From NCBI GenBank assembly GCA_013140935.1, contig JABFSD010000967.1, positions 1 through 7,335 on the forward strand: a stretch of 7,335 bases of DNA, in the 5' to 3' direction. The notes under the pieces were generated by a model. The model was not told the origin of the DNA, did no database searches, and saw nothing but the letters and a program-made list of their open reading frames with translations. This document shows positions 1-6,239 of the stretch, in pieces; the stretch's first letter is position 1; the number at the start of each line of letters is the position of its first letter. Source of the DNA: Acidobacteriota bacterium (GTDB taxonomy: Bacteria; Acidobacteriota; Blastocatellia; RBC074). A program made the position numbers and the translations under genes.

Positions 1-3000
1 GGGCGCGGCGCGATGTCGGCTTCGTACCCAACCAGTTCCTGCGCGCCGCCGGTGAGCCGCGCACGAATGCCGTAATTCACCGGCGTGCCGTTCGCGCCTT
101 CCGTCAAAATAAACATCACCCCGTCGTCAGAGCGATAAGAACGCCGTCGCGCCGGATTGTTGTTGTCGAATCCGAGCGGAATGATGTCGGGCGTCGTGAG
201 CATTTTGAAACCGACTACGAAATCGCCCGCGTTGATCGTGTAAGGCGCAGGCAAGGTATAGACCGTGAACTCATTGACCGCCGTGATTTTCAGATTGCTT
301 GGTTGAAAGACTGTTCCGTCAATCACGTTGTCGCCGTCGGCATTGTTGCCCCACAGCAACGTGAAATCGCCGTTGATGGGCGCTCCGCCGCGACCGGAAA
401 AATAAATCGCTATCGAAGTCAGCGTCGCCGGATAGCTCGTCGGTGTCAGCCGATTCAAACGATAGATCGTGCCGCCCAGCGTATTGCCGCTGTCGCGTTC
501 AAAGCTGCCGTCATCAATCGCAAGCTCGCGCGGCGCGGCTTCTTGCGTGACGATGAAATTGCGATTGCCGAGCGTGATCGTAGCGACGCGCATCTGTTGT
601 GACGGGTTCGGCGCTACGTTGAAATTGATCGTACCGTTGCCGCGCGCCGCGAAGCCGGGCAATACGCTCACCCAACTATCACTCGCCGTCGCCGCCCACG
701 CGCAATCATTCGACGCCGTCATCGTCACCGTGCCGAATCCGCCGTAAGACAAAAAGTTTTGCGTCGCGGGCGTGAATTCATACGTGCAACCCGCGCCCGC
801 TGCTTGCGTGACTGTGACGGTTTGCTCCGCGACAAGTAATGAACCCACGCGCGGCGCAGCGTTGATATTCGGCGCGACGGTGAAATTCACCGCGCCGTTC
901 GCGTTGCCGGTTGCGCCGCTCGTCACGGTGATAAAAGGCGACTGGCTGATGGCCGTCCAGCCGCAAGCCGAAGTGACGTTGAGCGAAAGATTCGCGCCGC
1001 TGGCCGCGACGTTGTGCGTGAGCGAGGCTACGTTGTAGCTGCATTCGCCTACCGAAAAGATTCCGTTGCCTGTGACCGATTGTCCGTCGGGATTGGTCAC
1101 GGAAATGTTTTTCGTCCCTACGCTTGCGCCTACGGTTGAAACCGTCAGCCGCAACGTTGTCGCGTTGACATACGTGATGTTTTGCACCGCGACACCACCG
1201 CTGATTTGCGCGTTCAGGCGACACGCGAAATTCGCGCCGGGGTCATAAAAACCTGCGCCGTCATTTGATAAACCAGTGATGGTGACTTCGACGTTGTTTT
1301 GTCCTACCGGCACGCTCGGCGGATTGGCGCTCGCGGGCAAGGCAGGCGGCGGCGCGGCGAGTTTGGCTACGCGCAAACCGTAGCTGTTCGTGTTGTCAAC
1401 AAACTGCTGCACCGTCCACATCGTCATATCGTCGCACGGGTCCAGGCTCGTGTAAGAGTAATCACCCCAACGCCGTCCGATGGCCGAATCACCTGGATCG
1501 CGCGACGGGTTGTAAGCCTGACTCGAAGCCGTGAAAAGCAACGGCACACGGGTCGTACCTAACGTGTCGTTCGCCAAACGCCCCGCCGTACCTGCGTTGA
1601 CGTATTCGTTCGCGCCCGCTGCCGAAAAGCCCAACGCCATGTGTCCCTGCCCCGAAGTCATCAACGTCGGAATGAAATAGCTGCGCGCATCAGTCGTATT
1701 GTTCGGCGAGTCGGCGAATACGGTTCCGGCCTGGATGAGGCGCGGCGCGTCGGTGTCGAGGTCGCCGATTTCGTACCAACGTGCGGCGTTGCGCGTGCGC
1801 AAATTAAACGAAGTGCCGCGATGGTCTACGCCGATGTTGTGCGCCGTCCACAAACGTCCGTTGCGTACGTGCGCCGCGAACAAACGATCTCCAATCGCAT
1901 CGAGGTTTCCGTCAGCGCCTTGCGTATTGCCCAGATGCGGCACGCGCACGGGTTGCGCTGTCGCCAATACGTTGACGTTCAGGTTCGGCGATAACGTAGG
2001 CGCACCGCCCGGATCATTCACGCGCCGCACGACGAGACGACCCAGCGCCGCGTTGTCTACGCCGATGACGTAACCGACGTTATTGGCTTCAAAGCCGTCA
2101 GCGCCCTGCGGCGTAAACATCCCCGGCGCATTCGGCCCGGTCGTCAGTCCGCGAAAGGCCGTCGCCACCAGAGCCGTGCCACTGACCAACGCCGACTTGC
2201 GCACGACGAACAAATCGCAGCCCGCAAACGAATCATCGGCGTTGAACAAATTCACGCCGACGTAAAGAGCATGGTTGTCTACGGCCAGCGTAGGGTAATC
2301 GGCAAAAAGTCCCGACGTACCCGTGGGCGTGACGGTGTTGTGCTGAAAGCTATAAAACCGCCACACGGTCGTCGCGGTAATTTGCGGCCCATCGCTGACG
2401 GCCATCAATACGCGATTGTTCAAGACCAACTGTCCGCCGCGCAGGTAATTGATAACGACGATGAACCAGCGATTCGACAGCCGATCAAACCGTACGCGCG
2501 GATCAGTCGTCAGCGCGCCATCGCGCACCGAAGTGAAAAACGTTTCGAGGTCGGCATTCAACGCCCCGATCATCCCGTCGTTTTTGTTGAATACGCGAAT
2601 GCGTCCGTTGATGCACAGCAAAAATTGCGAAGGGCCTACGGCTCCCATCGAATCAGGCGGAAACGAACCCGAATCGGCCTGCGTCGCCGCCGTGAAACTA
2701 AAAGCCACCGGTTGCGGCGCGAGCGCGGCAGTTTCTCCTTCTCCCAGTCTTGCTGTCTCGTTGTCGGTGAGCGGCCATTGCGCGCCGGGCAGGGCGTCAG
2801 GGTTTTGCGGCAAGCGGTCGCGTTCGGGGCCTTCGCGTTCCGTCTTGGGCGGACGCAAGTTGTCTTCGGGTTGTCCCGTTGGTTGTAAAGACGCGAGGCG
2901 TTGCTGTTCGCGCTCCATAATCGCGGCAGTGGATTCCGCGATGGGATCGTCACCCGTCCACGGTTGGCCGATAAGCGTGCCGTCGCGTAAGGTCAACGCA

Positions 3001-3197
3001 GCGGGATGCGCAACTCTGCGTGCGCGCGGCGACACGCTACGCGCAGACTTGTTGATCGAAGGTGTGCGTCGCGCGGTGCGGCGTTGTGCATTTGCGTTAT
3101 GAGTAAAGAGAAACCAGCCGCTGCCACTGAACAAGATGAGGATGAAGCCCAGCGACAAACGCTGGCGAAAGGGAGCCAAAAGGGAACAAAAGGGCAT
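1..3197 (-). CDS. Secreted multidomain protein: propeller-like region, IPT/TIG-like domain, two BACON domains (C-terminus beyond window)
   Basis: The frame is open from ATG at 3197 to the window edge, giving at least 1,065 residues, and an in-frame TAA lies about 35 bases upstream of the start. Residues 1-37 form a signal peptide with a hydrophobic core at about 16-31 and an ANA|QR cleavage site, so the protein is exported. Residues 38-150 are an Arg/Pro/Glu-rich linker. Residues about 155-605 look like a beta-propeller: DSMGAVGP at 182-189, TTDPRVRFD with NRW at 230-244, and RWGDYSYTSLDP at 576-587, motifs seen in large acidobacterial secreted 'sialidase-like' proteins. An IPT/TIG-like Ig domain spans about 627-717 and ends in VTNPDGQS. 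Two BACON domains follow, about 719-797 and 804-883; each starts with a Cys-containing strand, has a central C-x-W motif (CGW, CAW) and ends in VTQ. Residues 887-1065 are beta-rich and unassigned. BACON domains are thought to bind carbohydrate or mucin; no catalytic residues can be named. Domain calls are by eye, and the true C-terminus is not seen. Confidence 0.88.
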   Translation of the reverse strand, partial: MPFCSLLAPFRQRLSLGFILILFSGSGWFLFTHNANAQRRTARRTPSINKSARSVSPRARRVAHPAALTLRDGTLIGQPWTGDDPIAESTAAIMEREQQRLASLQPTGQPEDNLRPPKTEREGPERDRLPQNPDALPGAQWPLTDNETARLGEGETAALAPQPVAFSFTAATQADSGSFPPDSMGAVGPSQFLLCINGRIRVFNKNDGMIGALNADLETFFTSVRDGALTTDPRVRFDRLSNRWFIVVINYLRGGQLVLNNRVLMAVSDGPQITATTVWRFYSFQHNTVTPTGTSGLFADYPTLAVDNHALYVGVNLFNADDSFAGCDLFVVRKSALVSGTALVATAFRGLTTGPNAPGMFTPQGADGFEANNVGYVIGVDNAALGRLVVRRVNDPGGAPTLSPNLNVNVLATAQPVRVPHLGNTQGADGNLDAIGDRLFAAHVRNGRLWTAHNIGVDHRGTSFNLRTRNAARWYEIGDLDTDAPRLIQAGTVFADSPNNTTDARSYFIPTLMTSGQGHMALGFSAAGANEYVNAGTAGRLANDTLGTTRVPLLFTASSQAYNPSRDPGDSAIGRRWGDYSYTSLDPCDDMTMWTVQQFVDNTNSYGLRVAKLAAPPPALPASANPPSVPVGQNNVEVTITGLSNDGAGFYDPGANFACRLNAQISGGVAVQNITYVNATTLRLTVSTVGASVGTKNISVTNPDGQSVTGNGIFSVGECSYNVASLTHNVAASGANLSLNVTSACGWTAISQSPFITVTSGATGNANGAVNFTVAPNINAAPRVGSLLVAEQTVTVTQAAGAGCTYEFTPATQNFLSYGGFGTVTMTASNDCAWAATASDSWVSVLPGFAARGNGTINFNVAPNPSQQMRVATITLGNRNFIVTQEAAPRELAIDDGSFERDSGNTLGGTIYRLNRLTPTSYPATLTSIAIYFSGRGGAPINGDFTLLWGNNADGDNVIDGTVFQPSNLKITAVNEFTVYTLPAPYTINAGDFVVGFKMLTTPDIIPLGFDNNNPARRRSYRSDDGVMFILTEGANGTPVNYGIRARLTGGAQELVGYEADIAPR

Positions 3198-3207
3198 TGC
3201 AAAAAAA

Positions 3208-3211
3208 CTCC
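3208..3211 (-). promoter_or_regulatory. Ribosome binding site for the leftward secreted-protein gene
   Basis: GGAG on the minus strand lies 10 bases before the ATG at 3197, separated by a T-rich spacer. It supports that ATG as the start and places the signal peptide exactly at the N-terminus. Confidence 0.55.
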
Positions 3212-3251
3212 AAAGAGCCAATCGGGGTGAATCTTATGGTTGTGAAACCGC

Positions 3252-3281
3252 ACCTTACCGAGTGTATCGAAAAGCTGTCAA
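3252..3281 (-). promoter_or_regulatory. Candidate sigma70-type promoter for the leftward gene
   Basis: The minus strand has a perfect TTGACA (3276-3281), an 18-base spacer and a weak -10 candidate TAAGGT (3252-3257). This lies about 55 bases upstream of the ATG at 3197, a sensible leader length. The -35 is convincing but the -10 matches only three of six consensus bases, so the call is tentative. Confidence 0.3.
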
Positions 3282-3295
3282 TCGCCTTACCGCCG

Positions 3296-3324
3296 TTGAA
3301 CTATTCAGCCTGAGCAAGTAAATT
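3296..3324 (+). promoter_or_regulatory. Candidate promoter for the rightward operon
   Basis: TTGAAC (3296-3301), a 17-base spacer and TAAATT (3319-3324) form a plausible -35/-10 pair about 60 bases before the cyclase start at 3387. A better -10 alone, TATAAC at 3352-3357, has no recognisable -35 at the right distance. Either could serve; the call rests on consensus matching by eye only. Confidence 0.25.
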
Positions 3325-3386
3325 CGCGCGTGTCCCTATTTGTTTTAGATTTATAACAACTGACCTCATCAACCCATTTCATTGTA

Positions 3387-4205
3387 ATGACCCAGCAGGA
3401 ACAACTCTTCGCGCTGTTTGCGCAGGCAAAACTTTACGATTTGGCGCACCCCATCGAGATGACCATGCCGGTGTCGCCTAATCATCCGGGCTTCAAACTG
3501 GCCTTGCAGCGACGCCACGGCGATATGGTGCGCGCCGACGGCGGTTCCGCCGCCAACGAAATGATGATGTTCGGCGGACACACCGGCACGCACGTAGACG
3601 CCCTTTGCCACGTGTCGCACAACGGCCTGCTTTATGGCGGCGTAGACGCTTATGAAGCGCAACGCGGCGGCAAGTTCAAAACGCATGATGTAGCCGCGAT
3701 TCCGCTCACCGTTTGTCGCGGCGTGATGCTCGATCTTCCCGCGTTGAAAAAAGTTGATACGCTCGCGCCCGGTACGCCCGTCACGGCGAACGATTTGGCG
3801 CAGGCGGCAGAAAGACAACACGTAGCGGTGCGGGCGGGCGATGTAGTCTTGATTCGCACCGGTTGGGCGGCGCATTGGAGCGATCCGGTGAAGTTTCTCG
3901 GCCATGCAGAAGGCGTACCCGGCCCTGACGAAAGCGCTGCGCAATGGCTGATCGAACGCGGCGTTCGTCTCACCGGCGCAGAAACCATCGCGTATGAATG
4001 CATTCACGCCGGACGCGGCCACGCGCTGCTGCCCGTCCACCGCATGCTGCTGGTCGAAAGCGGCATTCACATTATCGAAGCGATGAATTTGACGCCGCTG
4101 GCTGAAGCGCGTGTCTCTGAATTTTTATTTGTCATGACGCCGCTCAAGGTCGTAGGCGCAACCGGCGTCCCGATTCGCCCAGTCGCAGTCGTCACAGGAG
4201 AGTGA
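3387..4205 (+). CDS. Cyclase family protein (kynurenine formamidase / isatin hydrolase-like metal-dependent hydrolase)
   Basis: The 272-residue protein has no signal peptide, so it is cytoplasmic. It carries the cyclase-family (PF04199) metal signature H-x-G-T-H-x-D-x(3)-H as H65, H69, D71 and H75. Further expected polar positions are H218 in the PVHRML segment and E231 in the GIHIIE segment, which in KynB-type enzymes complete the binuclear metal site and its surroundings. The N-terminal DLAHPIEMTMPV strand is also typical. Known members hydrolyse N-formylkynurenine, isatin or related amides and lactones; which substrate applies here cannot be told, and no kynurenine-pathway gene is visible beside it. 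At 272 residues it is somewhat longer than KynB (about 210) and closer to the broader family. ATG 3387 is the only sensible start, but no clear Shine-Dalgarno precedes it. It leads a tight operon, with the next gene starting three bases after its stop. Confidence 0.9.
   Translation: MTQQEQLFALFAQAKLYDLAHPIEMTMPVSPNHPGFKLALQRRHGDMVRADGGSAANEMMMFGGHTGTHVDALCHVSHNGLLYGGVDAYEAQRGGKFKTHDVAAIPLTVCRGVMLDLPALKKVDTLAPGTPVTANDLAQAAERQHVAVRAGDVVLIRTGWAAHWSDPVKFLGHAEGVPGPDESAAQWLIERGVRLTGAETIAYECIHAGRGHALLPVHRMLLVESGIHIIEAMNLTPLAEARVSEFLFVMTPLKVVGATGVPIRPVAVVTGE
4196..4201 (+). promoter_or_regulatory. Strong ribosome binding site that decides the GTG start of the DUF4198 gene
   Basis: AGGAGA sits inside the last codons of the cyclase gene, 7 bases before GTG 4209. 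It favours that GTG over the other GTG triplets at 4202 and 4216, which are both out of frame with the gene. Confidence 0.65.
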
Positions 4206-4222
4206 AAAGTGAAAAGTGAAAA
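4202..4222. repeat. Tandem heptamer, GTGAAAA three times
   Basis: Three exact copies of GTGAAAA lie head to tail at 4202-4208, 4209-4215 and 4216-4222. The first copy contains the stop codon of the cyclase gene (TGA 4203-4205), the second begins with the GTG start codon of the DUF4198 gene, and the third is inside its first codons. Because the unit is not a multiple of three, a change in copy number could alter the spacing from the ribosome binding site or the reading frame. Confidence 0.85.
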
Positions 4223-5048
4223 ACGAAAAGTTTTATTGCGACTCTTATTCGCCGTGAGTTGCTGGTCTGGATTGTGGCTGTCGGTGACGGCGCACGATCT
4301 CTTTCTCAAGTTCAATTCTTATTACCTCGCGCCTAACAAAGATGTCGAAGTCCGCCTGCTCAACGGCGAATTTCATCACAGCGCGAATTCCATCGAACGC
4401 GATCGGATGCGCGATGTGAGCGTCGTCGCGCCTTCGGGCACGACGCATCCGCCGCTCGAAAACTGGCGCAACGCGGGCACGGAAACCGTCTTGCGTTTCG
4501 CCACCAAAGAGCCGGGCACGTATGTCGTGGCGACTTCGATCAAGCCGCGCGAGTTGGCGATGAAGGCCGCTGAGTTCAATCGTTACCTGCAACTCGAAGG
4601 CGTCAACGACACTTACCTCGAACGCAAAAAGAACAACCAGCTCAACGAAGCCTCGAACGAACGTTACAGCAAACACGTCAAAGCCATCTTTCAGGTTGGC
4701 GACGCACGCAGCGACAGCTATCAGAAAGCGTTGGGCTATCCGGTCGAGATCATTCCGCTGCAAAATCTTTATCAGTTGAAAGTGGGCGATACGCTGACGG
4801 TGCGCTGTGTGAAAGACGGGCAGCCGCTGGCGAATCAATCGGTGCTTTATGGCTGGCAAACGCGCTCCGGCCCCGCGACGACGAATAAAGTCCGCACTGA
4901 TGGGCAAGGCTTGGCGAGCATGAAACTCACGGCGACGGGCGTGTGGTACGTGAAGTTCATCAACATGACCCGCATCAACGAAGGCAAAGTGAATTACGAA
5001 TCGAAGTGGGCCACGCTGACTTTTCTGCTCGGTAAAAAAGGACAATGA
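4209..5048 (+). CDS. Exported DUF4198 domain-containing protein
   Basis: The 279-residue protein has a signal peptide at residues 1-28 (basic SEKRKVLLR start, hydrophobic core, cleavage at VTA|HD). The mature protein begins HDLFLKF, the hallmark N-terminal strand of DUF4198 (PF10670), a family that includes NikM-like periplasmic or membrane-attached metal-uptake components. Residues about 29-120 form a first beta-domain, residues about 120-165 are polar and probably helical (NRYLQLEGVND, ERKKNNQLNEA), and residues about 180-275 form a second Ig-like beta-domain with PLANQSV, TDGQG and TGVWYVKF motifs. The protein acts outside the cytoplasmic membrane; its ligand is unknown and no nickel or cobalt transporter lies beside it. 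It starts at GTG 4209, supported by AGGAGA 7 bases upstream, directly after the cyclase gene. Its stop overlaps the next gene's first ATG (ATGA), which implies translational coupling. Confidence 0.85.
   Translation: MKSEKRKVLLRLLFAVSCWSGLWLSVTAHDLFLKFNSYYLAPNKDVEVRLLNGEFHHSANSIERDRMRDVSVVAPSGTTHPPLENWRNAGTETVLRFATKEPGTYVVATSIKPRELAMKAAEFNRYLQLEGVNDTYLERKKNNQLNEASNERYSKHVKAIFQVGDARSDSYQKALGYPVEIIPLQNLYQLKVGDTLTVRCVKDGQPLANQSVLYGWQTRSGPATTNKVRTDGQGLASMKLTATGVWYVKFINMTRINEGKVNYESKWATLTFLLGKKGQ
5038..5042 (+). promoter_or_regulatory. Ribosome binding site suggesting ATG 5051 as the true VOC start
   Basis: AAGGA at 5038-5042 is only 2 bases from the first ATG (5045) but 8 bases from the in-frame ATG at 5051, the usual spacing. 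The second ATG would drop just two residues and leave the signal peptide intact. Confidence 0.5.
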
Positions 5049-6136
5049 AGATGATAAGACGAATTGCGATAGCCGTTTTCTCTTTTGCCTTATGCCTCAC
5101 GCCGTTCCTCACACGCGCCGCACAGGAACCCGTCATCAGCGGCTTGCACGAAATCTGTATCGGTACGACCGACCTCTTGCCGCAAATTTCTTATTGGGAA
5201 CAACTCGGCTATCGCGTAGGCCCCATAGGCGAACTCACCGCCGCACAGGCGCAAGCCTTGTATGGCGTAAATTCCAAAGTGCGCGCCGTCCGCCTGTTGC
5301 ATCAAGACAGCGATCACGGATTGATTCGCTTGTGGCAGTGGGAAAAGCCCGTGAACGAAGGTTTGGGCTTGGCACGTTTGATTCAACCCGGCAGCCGTTG
5401 GACTTCGACGCTGACGCGCGACGTGATGTCGCTTTATAACCACGCCGAAGCTGCCCGGCGCGCGGGCAAGCCGATTCATGTCGTCACGCCGCAATGGTCT
5501 GAGATTTATAAACTCGCGCAAAGCGAACCGTTCATCGGCGACATCGTTGGCGTGCGCGAACTCATCGTCTTGCAACCGCTGGTGCGCCACATGTTTTTTC
5601 AACGCTTCGGTTATGACGCGCCGAAATACGGCAAGATCAACGAAGCCGCCAAATTCCGCACGAGCCATACGACACATAACGGATTGGTTTACGCGTGCGA
5701 TGATGTTGAGACGCCAAAATTTTATAGCGACGTGTTGGGCTTGAAACTCACGCAATACGAAAAACTCAACACTTATGAATCGCTCGACGAAGGCTCGCGC
5801 AATCTTTACGACATAAAACCGGGCGAGTCTTATTACGGTTCGACGATTGACGACCCGCGCGCAGGGGCTACGCCCGATACGGCGGTGTCGGGGCGCGTGC
5901 TGCTGCGCCGCATACCGCTTGCGCTCAAGCAGGAAAACCTGATCGAGCGTTCGCGTCCGGGCAGCTTGGGTTATTCGCTTTACACCTATCGCGTCGCCGA
6001 CATTGCGGCTTATCACGCGAAGGTGAAAGCGAGCAAAGCTACGATGGTGACAGATGTGATGAAGAATGAGTTCGGCGAATCGAGCTTTGGTTTCAGAGCG
6101 CCGGATGGGCATTCGTGGGCGTTGGTGGGACGGTGA
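5045..6136 (+). CDS. Exported VOC family protein with two glyoxalase/dioxygenase-type domains
   Basis: The 363-residue protein (361 if it starts at ATG 5051) begins with a signal peptide at residues 1-25 or 26 (MIRR start, hydrophobic core IAIAVFSFALCL, cleavage near TRA|AQE), so it acts outside the cytoplasm. The first VOC domain covers about 30-190: it opens with HEICIGTTDLLPQISYWEQLGY (H35), has a helix at DVMSLYNHAEAARRAG and ends in a VRELIVLQ strand (E172). The second covers about 205-363: it opens with HNGLVYACDDVETPKFYSDV (H211), then LGLKLTQ, and ends with FRAPDGHSWALVG. VOC proteins include glyoxalase I, extradiol dioxygenases, epimerases and antibiotic-binding proteins. In the last strand of domain two, the position where a metal-binding Glu usually sits appears to be Ala (A359), so that site may be non-catalytic or bind metal differently. 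Substrate is unknown. Its ATGA overlap with the DUF4198 gene suggests the two exported proteins are made together. Confidence 0.87.
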   Translation: MKMIRRIAIAVFSFALCLTPFLTRAAQEPVISGLHEICIGTTDLLPQISYWEQLGYRVGPIGELTAAQAQALYGVNSKVRAVRLLHQDSDHGLIRLWQWEKPVNEGLGLARLIQPGSRWTSTLTRDVMSLYNHAEAARRAGKPIHVVTPQWSEIYKLAQSEPFIGDIVGVRELIVLQPLVRHMFFQRFGYDAPKYGKINEAAKFRTSHTTHNGLVYACDDVETPKFYSDVLGLKLTQYEKLNTYESLDEGSRNLYDIKPGESYYGSTIDDPRAGATPDTAVSGRVLLRRIPLALKQENLIERSRPGSLGYSLYTYRVADIAAYHAKVKASKATMVTDVMKNEFGESSFGFRAPDGHSWALVGR

Positions 6137-6164
6137 GTGATGCGCGATGAGAGTTATGAGCGCC

Positions 6165-6212
6165 ATGGGAGTGATGGGGATAAGGTATTCCTATAACTCC
6201 CATAACTCCCAT
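6165..6212. repeat. Imperfect inverted repeat of GGGAGT-type units, possible hairpin
   Basis: The left arm (6165-6182, beginning ATGGGAGTGATGGGG) pairs with the right arm (6192-6212, two tandem ATAACTCCC-type units), apart from a few mismatches near the loop. A further degenerate copy, GATGAGAGTTATGAG, lies at 6146-6160. The structure sits about 30 bases after the VOC stop and about 30 before the next start. It has no T-run after the stem, so it is not a standard intrinsic terminator. It could weaken read-through, stabilise the upstream mRNA or be a dispersed repeat of this genome. Confidence 0.6.
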
Positions 6213-6239
6213 CGTTGGCAGTTCAGTTTGATATTGGTT

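Noticed and set aside
2271..3102. Two overlapping plus-strand open frames of 205 and 217 codons
   Set aside because: Both lie within the long minus-strand secreted-protein gene, whose translation is coherent throughout; the plus-strand products are basic and low in meaning.
2993..3253. Minus-strand 86-codon frame with a hydrophobic N-terminus, looking like an alternative signal peptide
   Set aside because: It is out of frame with the secreted protein. The frame from 3197 has its own RBS, signal peptide and cleavage site and continues for over 1,000 codons.
3369..4070. 233-codon minus-strand open frame antisense to the cyclase gene
   Set aside because: The plus-strand frame contains the full H-x-G-T-H-x-D-x(3)-H signature; the antisense product looks compositional only.
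3387..4205. Naming the cyclase gene kynB
   Set aside because: The metal motif is shared by many cyclase-family hydrolases, the protein is longer than KynB, and no kynurenine-pathway neighbour is present.
4245..5045. 266-codon minus-strand open frame antisense to the DUF4198 gene
   Set aside because: Arg/His/Phe/Val-rich shadow with no recognisable motif; the plus strand has a family-typical protein, signal peptide and ribosome binding site.
5090..6166. 358-codon open frame on the minus strand, antisense to the VOC gene
   Set aside because: Its translation is rich in Arg/His/Ala/Val with no domain sense, and the plus strand encodes a clear signal peptide and VOC motifs. Open antisense frames are expected with this codon usage.
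6165..6212. Intrinsic rho-independent terminator after the VOC gene
   Set aside because: The stem is interrupted and not followed by a T-run; kept only as an inverted repeat.
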